From NCBI RefSeq assembly GCF_004745595.1, contig NZ_SRLH01000004.1:310001-374000 (forward strand): a DNA stretch of 64,000 nucleotides. The letters run 5' to 3'. A model generated the notes under the pieces. The model worked only from the letters and a program-made list of their open reading frames with translations, was not told the DNA's origin and searched no databases. The DNA comes from Flavobacterium humi (GTDB taxonomy: Bacteria > Bacteroidota > Bacteroidia > Flavobacteriales > Flavobacteriaceae). Below are positions 1 to 7,341 of this stretch, piece by piece. The position numbers were made by a program, and so were the translations under genes. Position 1 is the first letter of the stretch. Every line of letters starts with the position of its first letter.

Positions 1-464
1 AAAGCCGCCCCGGTAATCACAATAGGGCTTTCCAATCCGGCAGAACCGCCCAATCCTACAGTCAGCGAGCTGGTTATAATCTGGGCGTACATTTGTTTCC
101 GGGGCACGATCCCACCTTTTTTAGCCACAGCATACAAAATCTTGGAACTTCCTTTTTCGAGGGAATTGTCCAGGAATTTTTTAATGACCAGCACCGTAAG
201 CAAAATCCCTACAATCGGTAAAATACTGTTACTATACGGCAGTTTGAGGTAACTGTTGATATAGGTAGCGAATAAAAAGACATTGTGGGCAAAACTCTTT
301 AAAACGATTACCGCAAACGAGCAGGAAATGGCTATGACAATACAGGACAGGTAAATAAAATTCCGCTCGGACAGTAAATCTTTGGCTAAAAAGAAAACGG
401 TCTCAAAACGGCGGATTATTTTCCTGAAAAACAGTTGTATGGTAGCAGAGCTGCGGCTTGTCAT
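1..464 (-). CDS. CLC-family chloride channel/antiporter, N-terminal part (gene cut by window start)
   Basis: Reading leftwards from the ATG at 464 gives an open frame of 154 codons that runs off the window. After a basic N-terminus there are hydrophobic segments at about residues 29-48 and 65-85, then a glycine-rich stretch GLGGSAGLESPIVITGAA near 137-154. That stretch matches the selectivity-filter helix region of CLC chloride channels and Cl-/H+ exchangers (usually GxEGP; here GLESP). CLC proteins form homodimers in the inner membrane with two ion pathways. A strong terminator separates it from purA upstream, so it probably has its own promoter in the 45-bp gap. The C-terminal part, where flavobacterial members often carry CBS domains, is outside the window. 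Family assignment is fairly firm; the transported ion is not known. Confidence 0.8.
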   Translation of the reverse strand, partial: MTSRSSATIQLFFRKIIRRFETVFFLAKDLLSERNFIYLSCIVIAISCSFAVIVLKSFAHNVFLFATYINSYLKLPYSNSILPIVGILLTVLVIKKFLDNSLEKGSSKILYAVAKKGGIVPRKQMYAQIITSSLTVGLGGSAGLESPIVITGAA

Positions 465-508
465 TTTTTGGTTTTTAGTACAAACAAATATATTCTAAAG
501 TAGGAAAA

Positions 509-536
509 AAAACGCTTTGATTTATCAAAGCGTTTT
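509..536 (-). terminator. Rho-independent terminator of purA
   Basis: AAAACGCTTTGAT (509-521) and ATCAAAGCGTTTT (524-536) are perfect 13-bp arms around a 2-4 nt loop. On the minus strand the hairpin is followed by a T run (plus-strand A run at 505-512). It sits 10 bp after the purA stop, between purA and the CLC gene, and should end the fur-purA transcript. Confidence 0.85.
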
Positions 537-545
537 GGTGTTGTC

Positions 546-1817
546 TTATTTCATAATCGTCTGTTTCCTGTCCGGTCCTACCGAAACGATAGTGATAGGA
601 ACTTCCACTTCCTTTTCAATAAAAGCGATATAATCCTTCAGTTCTTTCGGCAACTGCTCATATGTACTCATTCCGGTCAAATCAGCGTTCCAGCCTTTAA
701 ATTCGGTGTACACAGGAGTAATGTTTTCCGGTTCGATATTATACGGCAAATGCGTAATTTCCTGTCCTTTATAATTATACGAAGTACATACTTTCAAGGT
801 TTCAAACCCTGATAATACATCTCCTTTCATCATCATTAATTGCGTAACTCCGTTCACTTGCACGGCATATTTCAAGGCCACAAGGTCCAGCCAGCCACAA
901 CGTCTCTGGCGCCCGGTTACAGACCCAAACTCGTTCCCAACCTTCGCCATGGTAGTCCCGGCATCGCCAAAATCTTCCGTAGGGAAAGGCCCGCTGCCCA
1001 CACGAGTGGTATACGCTTTGAAAATCCCGTACACTTCCTTGATTTTATTCGGGGCAATCCCCAAACCTGTACAGGCTCCGGCTGCAGTCGTATTGGAAGA
1101 AGTCACAAACGGGTACGTCCCGAAATCCACATCCAGCAAGGAACCCTGCGCTCCTTCGCAAAGGATTGATTTTCCGGCTTTCTGTGCCTGGTGCAAATAT
1201 TCTTCAGAATCTATAAACGTTAATTTCTTTAATTCTTCCACCGCTTCAAAAAACTCTTTTTCCAATTCGGAAAGGTTGTATTGGATCGAAACATCGTAGA
1301 ATTTGATCATTTCTTCATGCTTGTTGGCCAAAATGCGGTATTTCTCTTTAAAATCCGCTAATTCTATATCGCCCACACGAATCCCATTACGGCCGGTTTT
1401 GTCCATATAAGTAGGCCCGATCCCTTTTAAGGTCGATCCTATTTTCGCTTTTCCTTTCGATGCTTCCGAAGCTGCATCCAGCAAACGGTGCGTAGGAAGG
1501 ATCAGGTGTGCTTTCCGGGAAATGATCAGTTTTGATTTCAGGTCCAGGTTAAATTTGGCCAGCCCGTCAATCTCAGATTTAAAAACTACCGGGTCAATTA
1601 CCACCCCGTTTCCAATGATGTTGATATTGTTTTTGTGGAAAATCCCCGAAGGAATCGTTCTCAAAACGTGTTTTATTCCGTCAAACTCCAGTGTGTGTCC
1701 GGCATTTGGCCCTCCCTGGAAACGTGCAATAATGTCATATTTTGAGGTTAATACATCGACGATTTTTCCTTTGCCTTCATCTCCCCATTGTAATCCTAGT
1801 AGTAAATCTACGGTCAT
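546..1817 (-). CDS. purA: Adenylosuccinate synthetase
   Basis: PurA joins aspartate to IMP using GTP, the first committed step from IMP to AMP, in the cytoplasm. The 423-residue length is normal. The N-terminal P-loop variant WGDEGKGK (residues 11-18, with the catalytic Asp13) and GGPNAGHT (35-42, with the catalytic His41) are intact. GSTLKGIGPTY near 130 is the IMP-binding switch region, and the C-terminal half carries the arginine-rich GTP/aspartate loops (for example SVTGRQRRCGWLDLVAL). The start follows fur by 30 bp, so fur and purA are probably one transcript ended by the hairpin at 509-536. Identification is secure. Confidence 0.97.
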   Translation of the reverse strand: MTVDLLLGLQWGDEGKGKIVDVLTSKYDIIARFQGGPNAGHTLEFDGIKHVLRTIPSGIFHKNNINIIGNGVVIDPVVFKSEIDGLAKFNLDLKSKLIISRKAHLILPTHRLLDAASEASKGKAKIGSTLKGIGPTYMDKTGRNGIRVGDIELADFKEKYRILANKHEEMIKFYDVSIQYNLSELEKEFFEAVEELKKLTFIDSEEYLHQAQKAGKSILCEGAQGSLLDVDFGTYPFVTSSNTTAAGACTGLGIAPNKIKEVYGIFKAYTTRVGSGPFPTEDFGDAGTTMAKVGNEFGSVTGRQRRCGWLDLVALKYAVQVNGVTQLMMMKGDVLSGFETLKVCTSYNYKGQEITHLPYNIEPENITPVYTEFKGWNADLTGMSTYEQLPKELKDYIAFIEKEVEVPITIVSVGPDRKQTIMK

Positions 1818-1847
1818 TGTGTTGTGTGTTAATTTATTATTGTGTAG

Positions 1848-2300
1848 TTATTTTTTCCTGTTTGCGTAAAAGTACAGGGAGTGGTTCTGAATTTCGATAT
1901 TGAAGATCTCTTCCATCGTTTTCTTGATGGTCTGGATCCTCGGGTCGCAAAATTCAATCACCTCGCCATTATCGAGCATAATGATATGGTCGTGCTGTTT
2001 GTCGAAGTATGATTTTTCGTAATGTGCCTGGTTTTGGCCAAACTGGTGTTTGCGCACCAACCCGCAATCCAGGAGCAGCTCGATAGTATTGTATAAAGTA
2101 GCGCGGCTCACACGATAGTTCTTGTTTTTCATCTTGATATATAAATTCTCAATATCGAAATGCTCCTCACTATCATATATTTCCTGAAGAATAGCATAGC
2201 GTTCAGGCGTTTTCCTGTGGCCCTTGTTCTCAAGATACATTGTAAAAACGTTTTTTACAATCTCCTGATTGTTAGTGTTATCTGTAGCTATAAGTGTCAT
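1848..2300 (-). CDS. fur: Fur-family transcriptional regulator (peroxide/iron sensing type)
   Basis: This is a 150-residue Fur/PerR-type metalloregulator. The winged helix spans about residues 20-85 ([16 protein letters not shown], then [15 protein letters not shown] as recognition helix). The dimerisation/metal half has the [18 protein letters not shown] motif and a late histidine (HSLYFYA). The C-terminal CxxC zinc pairs of classical Fur are absent, so it may be PerR-like or regulate another metal. The frame can be opened at a TTG at 2309, but that TTG lies inside a perfect -7 promoter element (2307-2314). The ATG at 2300 (MTLIATDN) is therefore preferred and would be almost leaderless. It is co-oriented with purA 30 bp downstream; linkage to purA and spoT is familiar in flavobacteria. 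Confidence 0.93.
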   Translation of the reverse strand: MTLIATDNTNNQEIVKNVFTMYLENKGHRKTPERYAILQEIYDSEEHFDIENLYIKMKNKNYRVSRATLYNTIELLLDCGLVRKHQFGQNQAHYEKSYFDKQHDHIIMLDNGEVIEFCDPRIQTIKKTMEEIFNIEIQNHSLYFYANRKK

Positions 2301-2306
2301 ATCCGG

Positions 2307-2337
2307 CAAAGATAATGAAATTGTCTCAAAGACAAAA
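2307..2337 (-). promoter_or_regulatory. Bacteroidota-type promoter for fur-purA
   Basis: On the minus strand TTTTG (2337-2333), an 18-nt spacer and TATCTTTG (2314-2307) match the Bacteroidota sigma-ABfr consensus (TTTG, about 19 nt, TAnnTTTG). The predicted transcription start falls at about 2300-2303, on or next to the fur ATG at 2300, implying a leaderless or nearly leaderless mRNA. Confidence 0.75.
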
Positions 2338-2666
2338 GCGATTGATGAGCGGATTCGTTAATTAGAGTCAAGAAGCAAGAGTCAAGATAAAAGAAAATAG
2401 AAAAAAGAGAATAGAAAAAAGAAATAGAACAAAGAATCAAGATACTTCCTTTATTTCAATCTTTCCAAGCGCTCCACTTCGCCCTTTTGTTTTTTACACA
2501 AAAAATCAAGGAAGTATTTGCGCGTTGGGAGTGGGAGGGAACCAAAAAGCGAGGAAGTATGACGAGCGGCCTGGTTCCCGATAGAGAAATCCTTCCGTAG
2601 ATTTTAAGTAAAAAACAATCAGGCTTGATTTTTTGTTACTTTTTTATCAAGAAAAAAGTAAAGAAT

Positions 2667-2719
2667 AAAAGAAGAAAAACTAACAAAGATGTTTCCTTCG
2701 TCAACATGACAAGATTACG
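2667..2719 (+). repeat. Partial third copy of the 86-bp dispersed repeat
   Basis: AAAAGAAGAAAA followed by a block ending GTCAACATGACAAGATTACG matches the second half of the repeats at 39135-39220 and 39480-39565 with only a few differences, in the same orientation, about 36.5 kb away. Confidence 0.75.
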
Positions 2720-2726
2720 AACTACT

Positions 2727-2775
2727 TGATGTAATTGCAATTTTCATGATGTAATTGTCCATTGCACTGATGTAA
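2727..2775 (-). repeat. Three units of the 21-bp TTACATCA repeat family (minus orientation)
   Basis: TGATGTAA occurs at 2727, 2747 and 2768, spaced 20 and 21 bp. Its reverse complement TTACATCA is the core of the nine-unit array at 35268-35442. The order of spacings and the variant unit containing CATCATGAAAA match the units at 35373-35421 of that array, so the two loci share ancestry rather than just a short word. Confidence 0.75.
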
Positions 2776-2916
2776 ATGCCCATATATCAATACAATTCTC
2801 CTGTCTTCTGTTGAAAGAAAGTATGTTATCAAAATAGTTTAAAAAAAATCATCTATTATGACGTATTTTCTTATAAAATAATTATTTTAGAAACTCAAAA
2901 ATTTAAAAATAAAGTA

Positions 2917-3600
2917 ATGAAAAGAGGGGTTAAATTAAGATTGGAAGAATACGTACCGGCCGGTACTTTTATAAAAACAAGTTTCCTGCGGGACAGGGTA
3001 GAGCTGGCTACTCGTTTCAGCGAGTTTACGCCTGCCTTCGAAGCAGAATTTCAGGATCAGCTGCAAAAAGTGGAACAATTAGAGCAAACCTTAAAACTGA
3101 CCAAAGAGCAAAAAAAGGTTACCGTTACCCTTTATGAGCAGGCCGATGTGCTCAACAGCGAACTCAATTTCCTCGCGTTTTATTTCAAACGTGCCGGGCT
3201 AGACAATGCCATATTATCGCAAGTAAAAAGAGATTTGAGAGTCAAGAATATAGAAGGCGCCTGTTACAAAATGAGCGGCCTTATACAATACGTCACCGAA
3301 AACCAGGCCATGCTCTCCAGTAAAGGAATGGCGCCCGATTTCACAAGCACCCTCATTACCGTAAAGGACAGCCTTGCAGAAAAAAATGCGTTGCAAAACG
3401 AAATCATGAACATCAAAAAGCAATTGTACGAAGACAATTCAAAAGAATACAAAAAACTTTATGAATGTATCGCTACCATTATCATGGCCGGCAAGATCAT
3501 GTACAACGATACCCGGAAAATAGACGAGTATACCGTTTCCAAAATCATCTCCAGGATGCGATTGGTCAAAGTAGAAGAAACAGACGCTGTGCCAGCCTAA
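2917..3600 (+). CDS. Uncharacterised helical cytoplasmic protein
   Basis: I do not recognise this 227-residue protein. It has no signal peptide or membrane segment. It looks almost entirely alpha-helical, with charged, coiled-coil-like stretches at about 47-70 (QDQLQKVEQLEQTLKLTKEQ) and 140-180 (SLAEKNALQNEIMNIKKQL). The basic N-terminus (MKRGVKLRLEEYVPAGTF) is unusual for a secreted protein and suggests an intracellular role. It stands alone: fur is divergent across a 600-bp repeat region and a strong terminator follows the stop. The ATG at 2917 is preceded by an AT-rich leader. It is probably real because of length, codon texture like its neighbours and its own terminator; no function is proposed. 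Confidence 0.75.
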   Translation: MKRGVKLRLEEYVPAGTFIKTSFLRDRVELATRFSEFTPAFEAEFQDQLQKVEQLEQTLKLTKEQKKVTVTLYEQADVLNSELNFLAFYFKRAGLDNAILSQVKRDLRVKNIEGACYKMSGLIQYVTENQAMLSSKGMAPDFTSTLITVKDSLAEKNALQNEIMNIKKQLYEDNSKEYKKLYECIATIIMAGKIMYNDTRKIDEYTVSKIISRMRLVKVEETDAVPA

Positions 3601-3613
3601 AACTTTACACTAA

Positions 3614-3640
3614 AAAAGCCTGCTATTACAGCAGGCTTTT
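3614..3640 (+). terminator. Rho-independent terminator after the unknown gene
   Basis: AAAAGCCTGCT (3614-3624), loop ATTAC and AGCAGGCTTTT (3630-3640) form a perfect 11-bp stem 13 bp after the stop at 3600. With A and T runs on both sides it may act in both directions and also serve the minus-strand gene ending at 3699. Confidence 0.85.
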
Positions 3641-3698
3641 CTATTATATGTAGGTAAGCAATGCACCAAAATATACAAAAAGTACCGGTGCCGAAATC

Positions 3699-4082
3699 CT
3701 AATACATCGTTTTAAAACCCCGGGCAAAGCACATCACAATATGGATGGCTAATGGCAAAAAGATAAAAAACAGCGTAAAATACAAACCCGTTTTGAACAT
3801 TTTCGGGCCATACGCCGGGTCATTTTTTACAAATAGTTCTGTCAGCCAGCCTAAAGTATAACCTAGGTTACAGGCAATTCCAAATCCCATTATAGCAAAA
3901 GGCTCGACCATATCTTGACCGGGCGGAGCATTCACCAGCAAAGAAGTAAGGCTCATCGAGGCAATGCCACAAACAAGGACAATCAGATTGTAAAGTATCC
4001 TCCGCAGTTCCCACCAAGATATAATTTGGAAAGAATCTCTTTCGTTTGGGTAAACATCAAGTAATTTGTCTAAATATTTCAT
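3699..4082 (-). CDS. Small integral membrane protein, unknown
   Basis: The 127-residue protein has a hydrophilic start (MKYLDKLLDVYPNERDSFQI) and then three or four predicted membrane spans at about 29-50, 61-82 and 97-118. No family is recognised. It follows the next small membrane protein (stop 4122) by 40 bp on the same strand, so the pair is probably co-transcribed. The preceding gene is convergent and ends with a possibly bidirectional terminator. Both members of the pair may be subunits or paralogue-like membrane helpers, but nothing in the sequence gives a function. Confidence 0.7.
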   Translation of the reverse strand: MKYLDKLLDVYPNERDSFQIISWWELRRILYNLIVLVCGIASMSLTSLLVNAPPGQDMVEPFAIMGFGIACNLGYTLGWLTELFVKNDPAYGPKMFKTGLYFTLFFIFLPLAIHIVMCFARGFKTMY

Positions 4083-4121
4083 TTATGCTTCTCTTAAAGG
4101 AAGGTTGGTATTCTTTCTGGT

Positions 4122-4406
4122 TTATGATCCTGCAAACGGTGTCCCGAAAAGCCCCACGGCAAGTTCAGCCCAAATAAGGAAAAGAACGGCTAGCAATCCT
4201 ATGCAGAGCGCTATTTTATATTCCATTTTGGGAACTTTCCTCCATACGAGGTCACACAGCAGCCCGGTGCCCAACAGCAGGATGGCAGCAATTGTAAAAT
4301 CACCCGCACTCCAGTTCACCTCTTCCGAAAATTGCATCCCTATCAACGGAATACATAATAGTAGTGCTACGGTAAGCACAATGCCAATAAGCCTTTTGTT
4401 TTTCAT
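4122..4406 (-). CDS. Small three-span membrane protein, unknown
   Basis: The 94-residue protein begins MKNKRLIGIVLTVALLLCIP, a positively charged start plus hydrophobic segment. It has further spans at about 36-52 and 64-86, ending in GTPFAGS. No family is recognised. It is the first gene of a likely two-gene unit with the 127-residue membrane protein. A minus-strand TATATTTG element at 4479-4472 could be its -7 box, giving a leader of about 60 nt. Confidence 0.65.
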   Translation of the reverse strand: MKNKRLIGIVLTVALLLCIPLIGMQFSEEVNWSAGDFTIAAILLLGTGLLCDLVWRKVPKMEYKIALCIGLLAVLFLIWAELAVGLFGTPFAGS

Positions 4407-4483
4407 GATTTTAGGTTTTAAGAATTGTTGTTTTTTGTTTCAGGAAAGCAATGCATCCCTTAAATTTTTTACAAATATAAATA

Positions 4484-4500
4484 ACTTTGAAATACAAAGT
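4484..4500. promoter_or_regulatory. Inverted repeat in a divergent intergenic region
   Basis: ACTTTG-AAATA-CAAAGT is a perfect 6-bp-arm dyad midway between the divergent starts at 4406 (minus) and 4550 (plus). A minus-strand TATATTTG lies next to it at 4479-4472 and a plus-strand TACTTTAG lies about 25 bp to its right. It is well placed for an operator acting on either gene, but short enough to arise by chance in AT-rich DNA. Confidence 0.35.
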
Positions 4501-4549
4501 ACTTTTAAATTAATTTTTTTTCATACTTTAGCCTAAAATAATTTTTGCT

Positions 4550-5311
4550 ATGTCATTATTTGTAGAAAAAGATTCGATAGTCAGGAAAATATGGGGCAAG
4601 AGCGATACCGTACTTTTCATTTTTGCGGGCGCTGCTGCAGAATTTGCCTTGAATAAAGCAGTCGACTGGCTTTATTTTACGGGTAAGCTGCCTTCTGACC
4701 CTTTAGGCCGGTTGTTTTCCACGGTAGGTTATGCCCGGAAAATAGTTTTTGCACCTACAGATCAGGCACATGCGGCCATTGATATGATGCGCCATATCCA
4801 TACGAATGTAGAGCAAAGCCGTGGTGCCTCGATACCGGATTGGGCATATCGTGATGTACTGTTTATGTTGATTCATTATTCGATAGCAGCATACGAACTG
4901 CTCGAAAAGCAATTAAGCCCGGAAGAAAAGGAAGAAGTTTACAATGTTTTTTATCGTGTAGGCACAAGGATGGGATTGCAGTCGTTGCCGTCTTCCTATA
5001 TAGAATGGATTCCGGTACGCCAGCAGCATTTAACCGATGATCTCCAGCGAAGCCTATATACTGCAGATCTTTTCTTGCAATACAAAAAACACCTGGGTAC
5101 CTTACGATATAAAGTATTGGTTGAAGGCCAGAAATTAGTAGTACCGGCTTCGGTAAAAGAATTATTGCATTTTAACGGTTTTTCCCTGCTTTCGCCTATC
5201 GTACCTTTATATAAATACAGCAGGCTGGTAAAGCTGGACAGGGTTGTCAAAAGTATATTGCTGCCTTCCGCCTATAAAAGCCAGATACAGGAATTGGATA
5301 TAAAGGATTGA
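4550..5311 (+). CDS. DUF2236 / MpaB-like oxygenase family protein
   Basis: The 253-residue protein matches the DUF2236 pattern: an N-terminal SIVRKIWGKSDTVLFIFAGAAAEFAL region, RLFSTVGYARKIVFA near 58-72, MRHIHTNVEQSRGASIPDWAYRDVLFMLIHYSIAAYELL near 82-120, and YIEWIPVRQQHLTDDL near 149-165. The histidines in HIHTNV and in LIHYS are the residues thought to bind haem in the Streptomyces latex-clearing Lcp/MpaB relatives. The biological substrate in Bacteroidota is unknown. There is no signal peptide, so it acts inside the cell. Its 3' end converges on the lipoprotein gene with a 10-bp gap. The family call is reasonably firm; oxygenase activity is inferred from relatives only. Confidence 0.75.
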   Translation: MSLFVEKDSIVRKIWGKSDTVLFIFAGAAAEFALNKAVDWLYFTGKLPSDPLGRLFSTVGYARKIVFAPTDQAHAAIDMMRHIHTNVEQSRGASIPDWAYRDVLFMLIHYSIAAYELLEKQLSPEEKEEVYNVFYRVGTRMGLQSLPSSYIEWIPVRQQHLTDDLQRSLYTADLFLQYKKHLGTLRYKVLVEGQKLVVPASVKELLHFNGFSLLSPIVPLYKYSRLVKLDRVVKSILLPSAYKSQIQELDIKD

Positions 5312-5321
5312 ATATTATAAT

Positions 5322-6674
5322 TTACAACATGATTGAAAATACTTCGTAAGTGTAGTCACTATCAGAAGAATTCCTATCAACCCATCTTAATAATGAGTTT
5401 TTCAGGAAATCCAAAGGAGAATTTCCGGGAATGTCCGTATACGTTTGGCTATAACCGAAATCTTGCCATTCTAAAGCATCCAAAGCGATGAAATTTGCGT
5501 AACCCGACAGGATTTCATCAGGAATGCGGACCGGGACGATATGGGTAGTCCCAATACTTTCATTGTTATCAAAAAACATCGAATAATGAAAGTTGGCTCC
5601 GTTTTTAACTTTAGAACACTCAAAAGTACTTCGGGCCAATATTTTGCCTGGAAAAATGCTACCGTGTGTGAAATCGGATTGATTCCCGTTGTTTACCAGA
5701 TTATGCCCGGTCAATTCCTGAACGTTTATGACAGAAGGGATTCCTGTGTTGGCTTGCCTGTAATAGTTTGTAGTAGTGCCGGCCCTGTAAGTGAATTCCC
5801 AACGGTCAATAGGAAGTATGCTGCTGCTCACATATTTTATTTTCTTTTCAGCCGCAGTATTTGGGACATTTTCAAACGAAGTAATCATGTCCCTTCTGCC
5901 GGGATGGGAATTGTACGTATATAAAAAGATATTATTAAAGGCATTATTTACGGAATTGACCTCGACGGTATTTGTTGTGCTCAGTACAAAATCACTTTTA
6001 TGCAACGTGATAGTATCGCCGCTAGTAATGGAATTTGCAGCAATATCGATATGTTTTACATACGGTTTATTCGTGCCTCTTTCAAAAAGGATAATTTCGG
6101 TACCTTGGTATTTGGCGTTTATTTCGATATTGGTTTTTTTGTAGGTATAATTATTTTCAACTTTATCCCACATAAATTCCCCATAAGGATAGGAATATCC
6201 TCTAATATGGGAGTGAGGGCGGCATTCATAAGTGAAACTTGCAGCGGTACTATTTCCGTCCCTATTGCCAAAATCTTCCACTTTAAGCACAATTTCTTTA
6301 GTAGGTAGGGTGAGATCTGGCAGTAAATGATCAGGATCTGTGAATACTTGCCCGATGTTTACATTTTTAATATGGTTGACCATCAATGAATTTCCATGCC
6401 AGATTTCAAAAAATACAATATCAATTTTATTTCCTTCGTATGGCGCTTTAAGAACCCAGGCCGAAGAATCCGACAAACTACCGTATTTTAACAATTCCCC
6501 TTGAGGAGTATAGGCTGCAATATAGGATTTTTTGTAGTCTGACGTAAATTTGCCAGGGTCCAAATCTACAGAAAAAAGAACGCTGGTTTCCACGTCCTGT
6601 ATATCATCTTCCTGACAGCTGAACAAGGATGTTAAAGCAAATGCAAAAAACAATAAAGTATGGAATTTAGACAT
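5322..6674 (-). CDS. Lipoprotein of unknown function
   Basis: The 450-residue protein starts MSKFHTLLFFAFALTSLFSC, a lipoprotein signal peptide with its lipobox cysteine at about residue 20, so it is predicted to be lipid-anchored in the outer membrane or periplasm. The mature part is rich in beta-strand-like sequence with many Thr, Ser, Asn and aromatic residues and no domain that I recognise. The region around 40-110 (FSVDLDPGKFTSDYKKSYIAAYTPQGE) reads like a carboxypeptidase-regulatory or beta-sandwich domain. It has no T9SS sorting tail. It stands 67 bp from the SRPBCC gene on the same strand. I propose no function. Confidence 0.75.
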   Translation of the reverse strand: MSKFHTLLFFAFALTSLFSCQEDDIQDVETSVLFSVDLDPGKFTSDYKKSYIAAYTPQGELLKYGSLSDSSAWVLKAPYEGNKIDIVFFEIWHGNSLMVNHIKNVNIGQVFTDPDHLLPDLTLPTKEIVLKVEDFGNRDGNSTAASFTYECRPHSHIRGYSYPYGEFMWDKVENNYTYKKTNIEINAKYQGTEIILFERGTNKPYVKHIDIAANSITSGDTITLHKSDFVLSTTNTVEVNSVNNAFNNIFLYTYNSHPGRRDMITSFENVPNTAAEKKIKYVSSSILPIDRWEFTYRAGTTTNYYRQANTGIPSVINVQELTGHNLVNNGNQSDFTHGSIFPGKILARSTFECSKVKNGANFHYSMFFDNNESIGTTHIVPVRIPDEILSGYANFIALDALEWQDFGYSQTYTDIPGNSPLDFLKNSLLRWVDRNSSDSDYTYEVFSIML

Positions 6675-6741
6675 GATTTGGATTTAAAGATGGCTAAAGA
6701 TAGTAAATATTTCCAGGGATGGTTTTGCTATTGGCAGTGTA

Positions 6742-7278
6742 TTACGATTGTTTTTCAAGGATGTTCTTTAAAGTGCCCAGGCTGGTATCCATGTCTTTTG
6801 CAAGCATTTTTTCAATCATGGTTATCATGCCGTTTAGCGGATATTTCATGGTGCTGGCATTGCGCCAGATTACTTTGGTTTGATTGCCGGATATATCTTC
6901 CGTGGTCATGGTGGCATAAGCGATAGCTGGGAAAGGCCTTATAAAACGGATTTCCGTCTCGATTTTTTTTCCTTCTTCCAAAGTTTTGATTTCCTGTTCG
7001 CCTTCTCCGGCTTTTTTGTTTCCGTTCCAGCCATATATAAATCCGACTGTGCCGTCAGTGCCTTTGAATTCCCGCTTCATTTCCGGATCGACCATTACCC
7101 ATTTGTTGAAATTGTCCTGGTTTTTGAGCTGTTTCAGATAATTGAAAACCTGCTGGCGTGGCGCATCGATACTAATTTCACGCTGGATGTCGTATCCTTT
7201 TTTTGTAAAAAGTGCTATAAAAAGGAAAAGGGCAGTCAAGCCGGCCAATAACAATAAAACAGTGATAATGATGTTCAT
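6742..7278 (-). CDS. Membrane-anchored SRPBCC (START-like) protein
   Basis: The 178-residue protein has one N-terminal membrane span (MNIIITVLLLLAGLTALFLF) and then an SRPBCC/polyketide-cyclase-like domain: ISIDAPRQQVFNYLKQLKNQDNFNKWVMVDPEMKREF at about 35-72, GTVGFIYGWNGN and FIRPFPAIAYATMTTEDISGNQTKVIWRN. It ends in a long helix (GMITMIEKMLAKDMDTSLGTLKNILEK) that would close the hydrophobic cavity. Such proteins bind hydrophobic ligands; the ligand here is unknown. The anchor and the basic linker leave the domain on the cytoplasmic or periplasmic face, and I cannot decide which. It lies 63 bp from the T9SS gene upstream. Confidence 0.8.
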   Translation of the reverse strand: MNIIITVLLLLAGLTALFLFIALFTKKGYDIQREISIDAPRQQVFNYLKQLKNQDNFNKWVMVDPEMKREFKGTDGTVGFIYGWNGNKKAGEGEQEIKTLEEGKKIETEIRFIRPFPAIAYATMTTEDISGNQTKVIWRNASTMKYPLNGMITMIEKMLAKDMDTSLGTLKNILEKQS

Positions 7279-7341
7279 TTTGATGGTTTTAGATAGTGCA
7301 AGTTAAAACATTCTCGCCATGCAATGAAAATCTTCCTGTAA

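Larger units (their letters stand above)
2310..2916. other. Repeat-rich intergenic region between fur and an unknown gene
   Basis: I see no convincing gene here. From 2359 to about 2450 the DNA is purine-rich with loosely repeated words such as AAGAGTCAAGA and AGAATAGAAAAAAG. Next to the fur promoter this resembles 38771-38815. At 2667-2719 lies a partial copy of the 86-bp repeat found near 39.2 and 39.5 kb. At 2727-2775 are three TGATGTAA units of the 21-bp repeat family seen at 35.3 kb. The last 100 bp before 2917 are AT-rich and presumably hold the promoter of the following gene. Confidence 0.7.

Noticed and set aside
2301..2309. TTG start of fur at 2309
   Set aside because: The TTG is part of the -7 promoter element TATCTTTG, so it cannot be in the mRNA; the ATG at 2300 is used.
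4066..4536. 156-residue plus-strand ORF
   Set aside because: It is the antisense of the two small membrane-protein genes and of their upstream region, with no domain.
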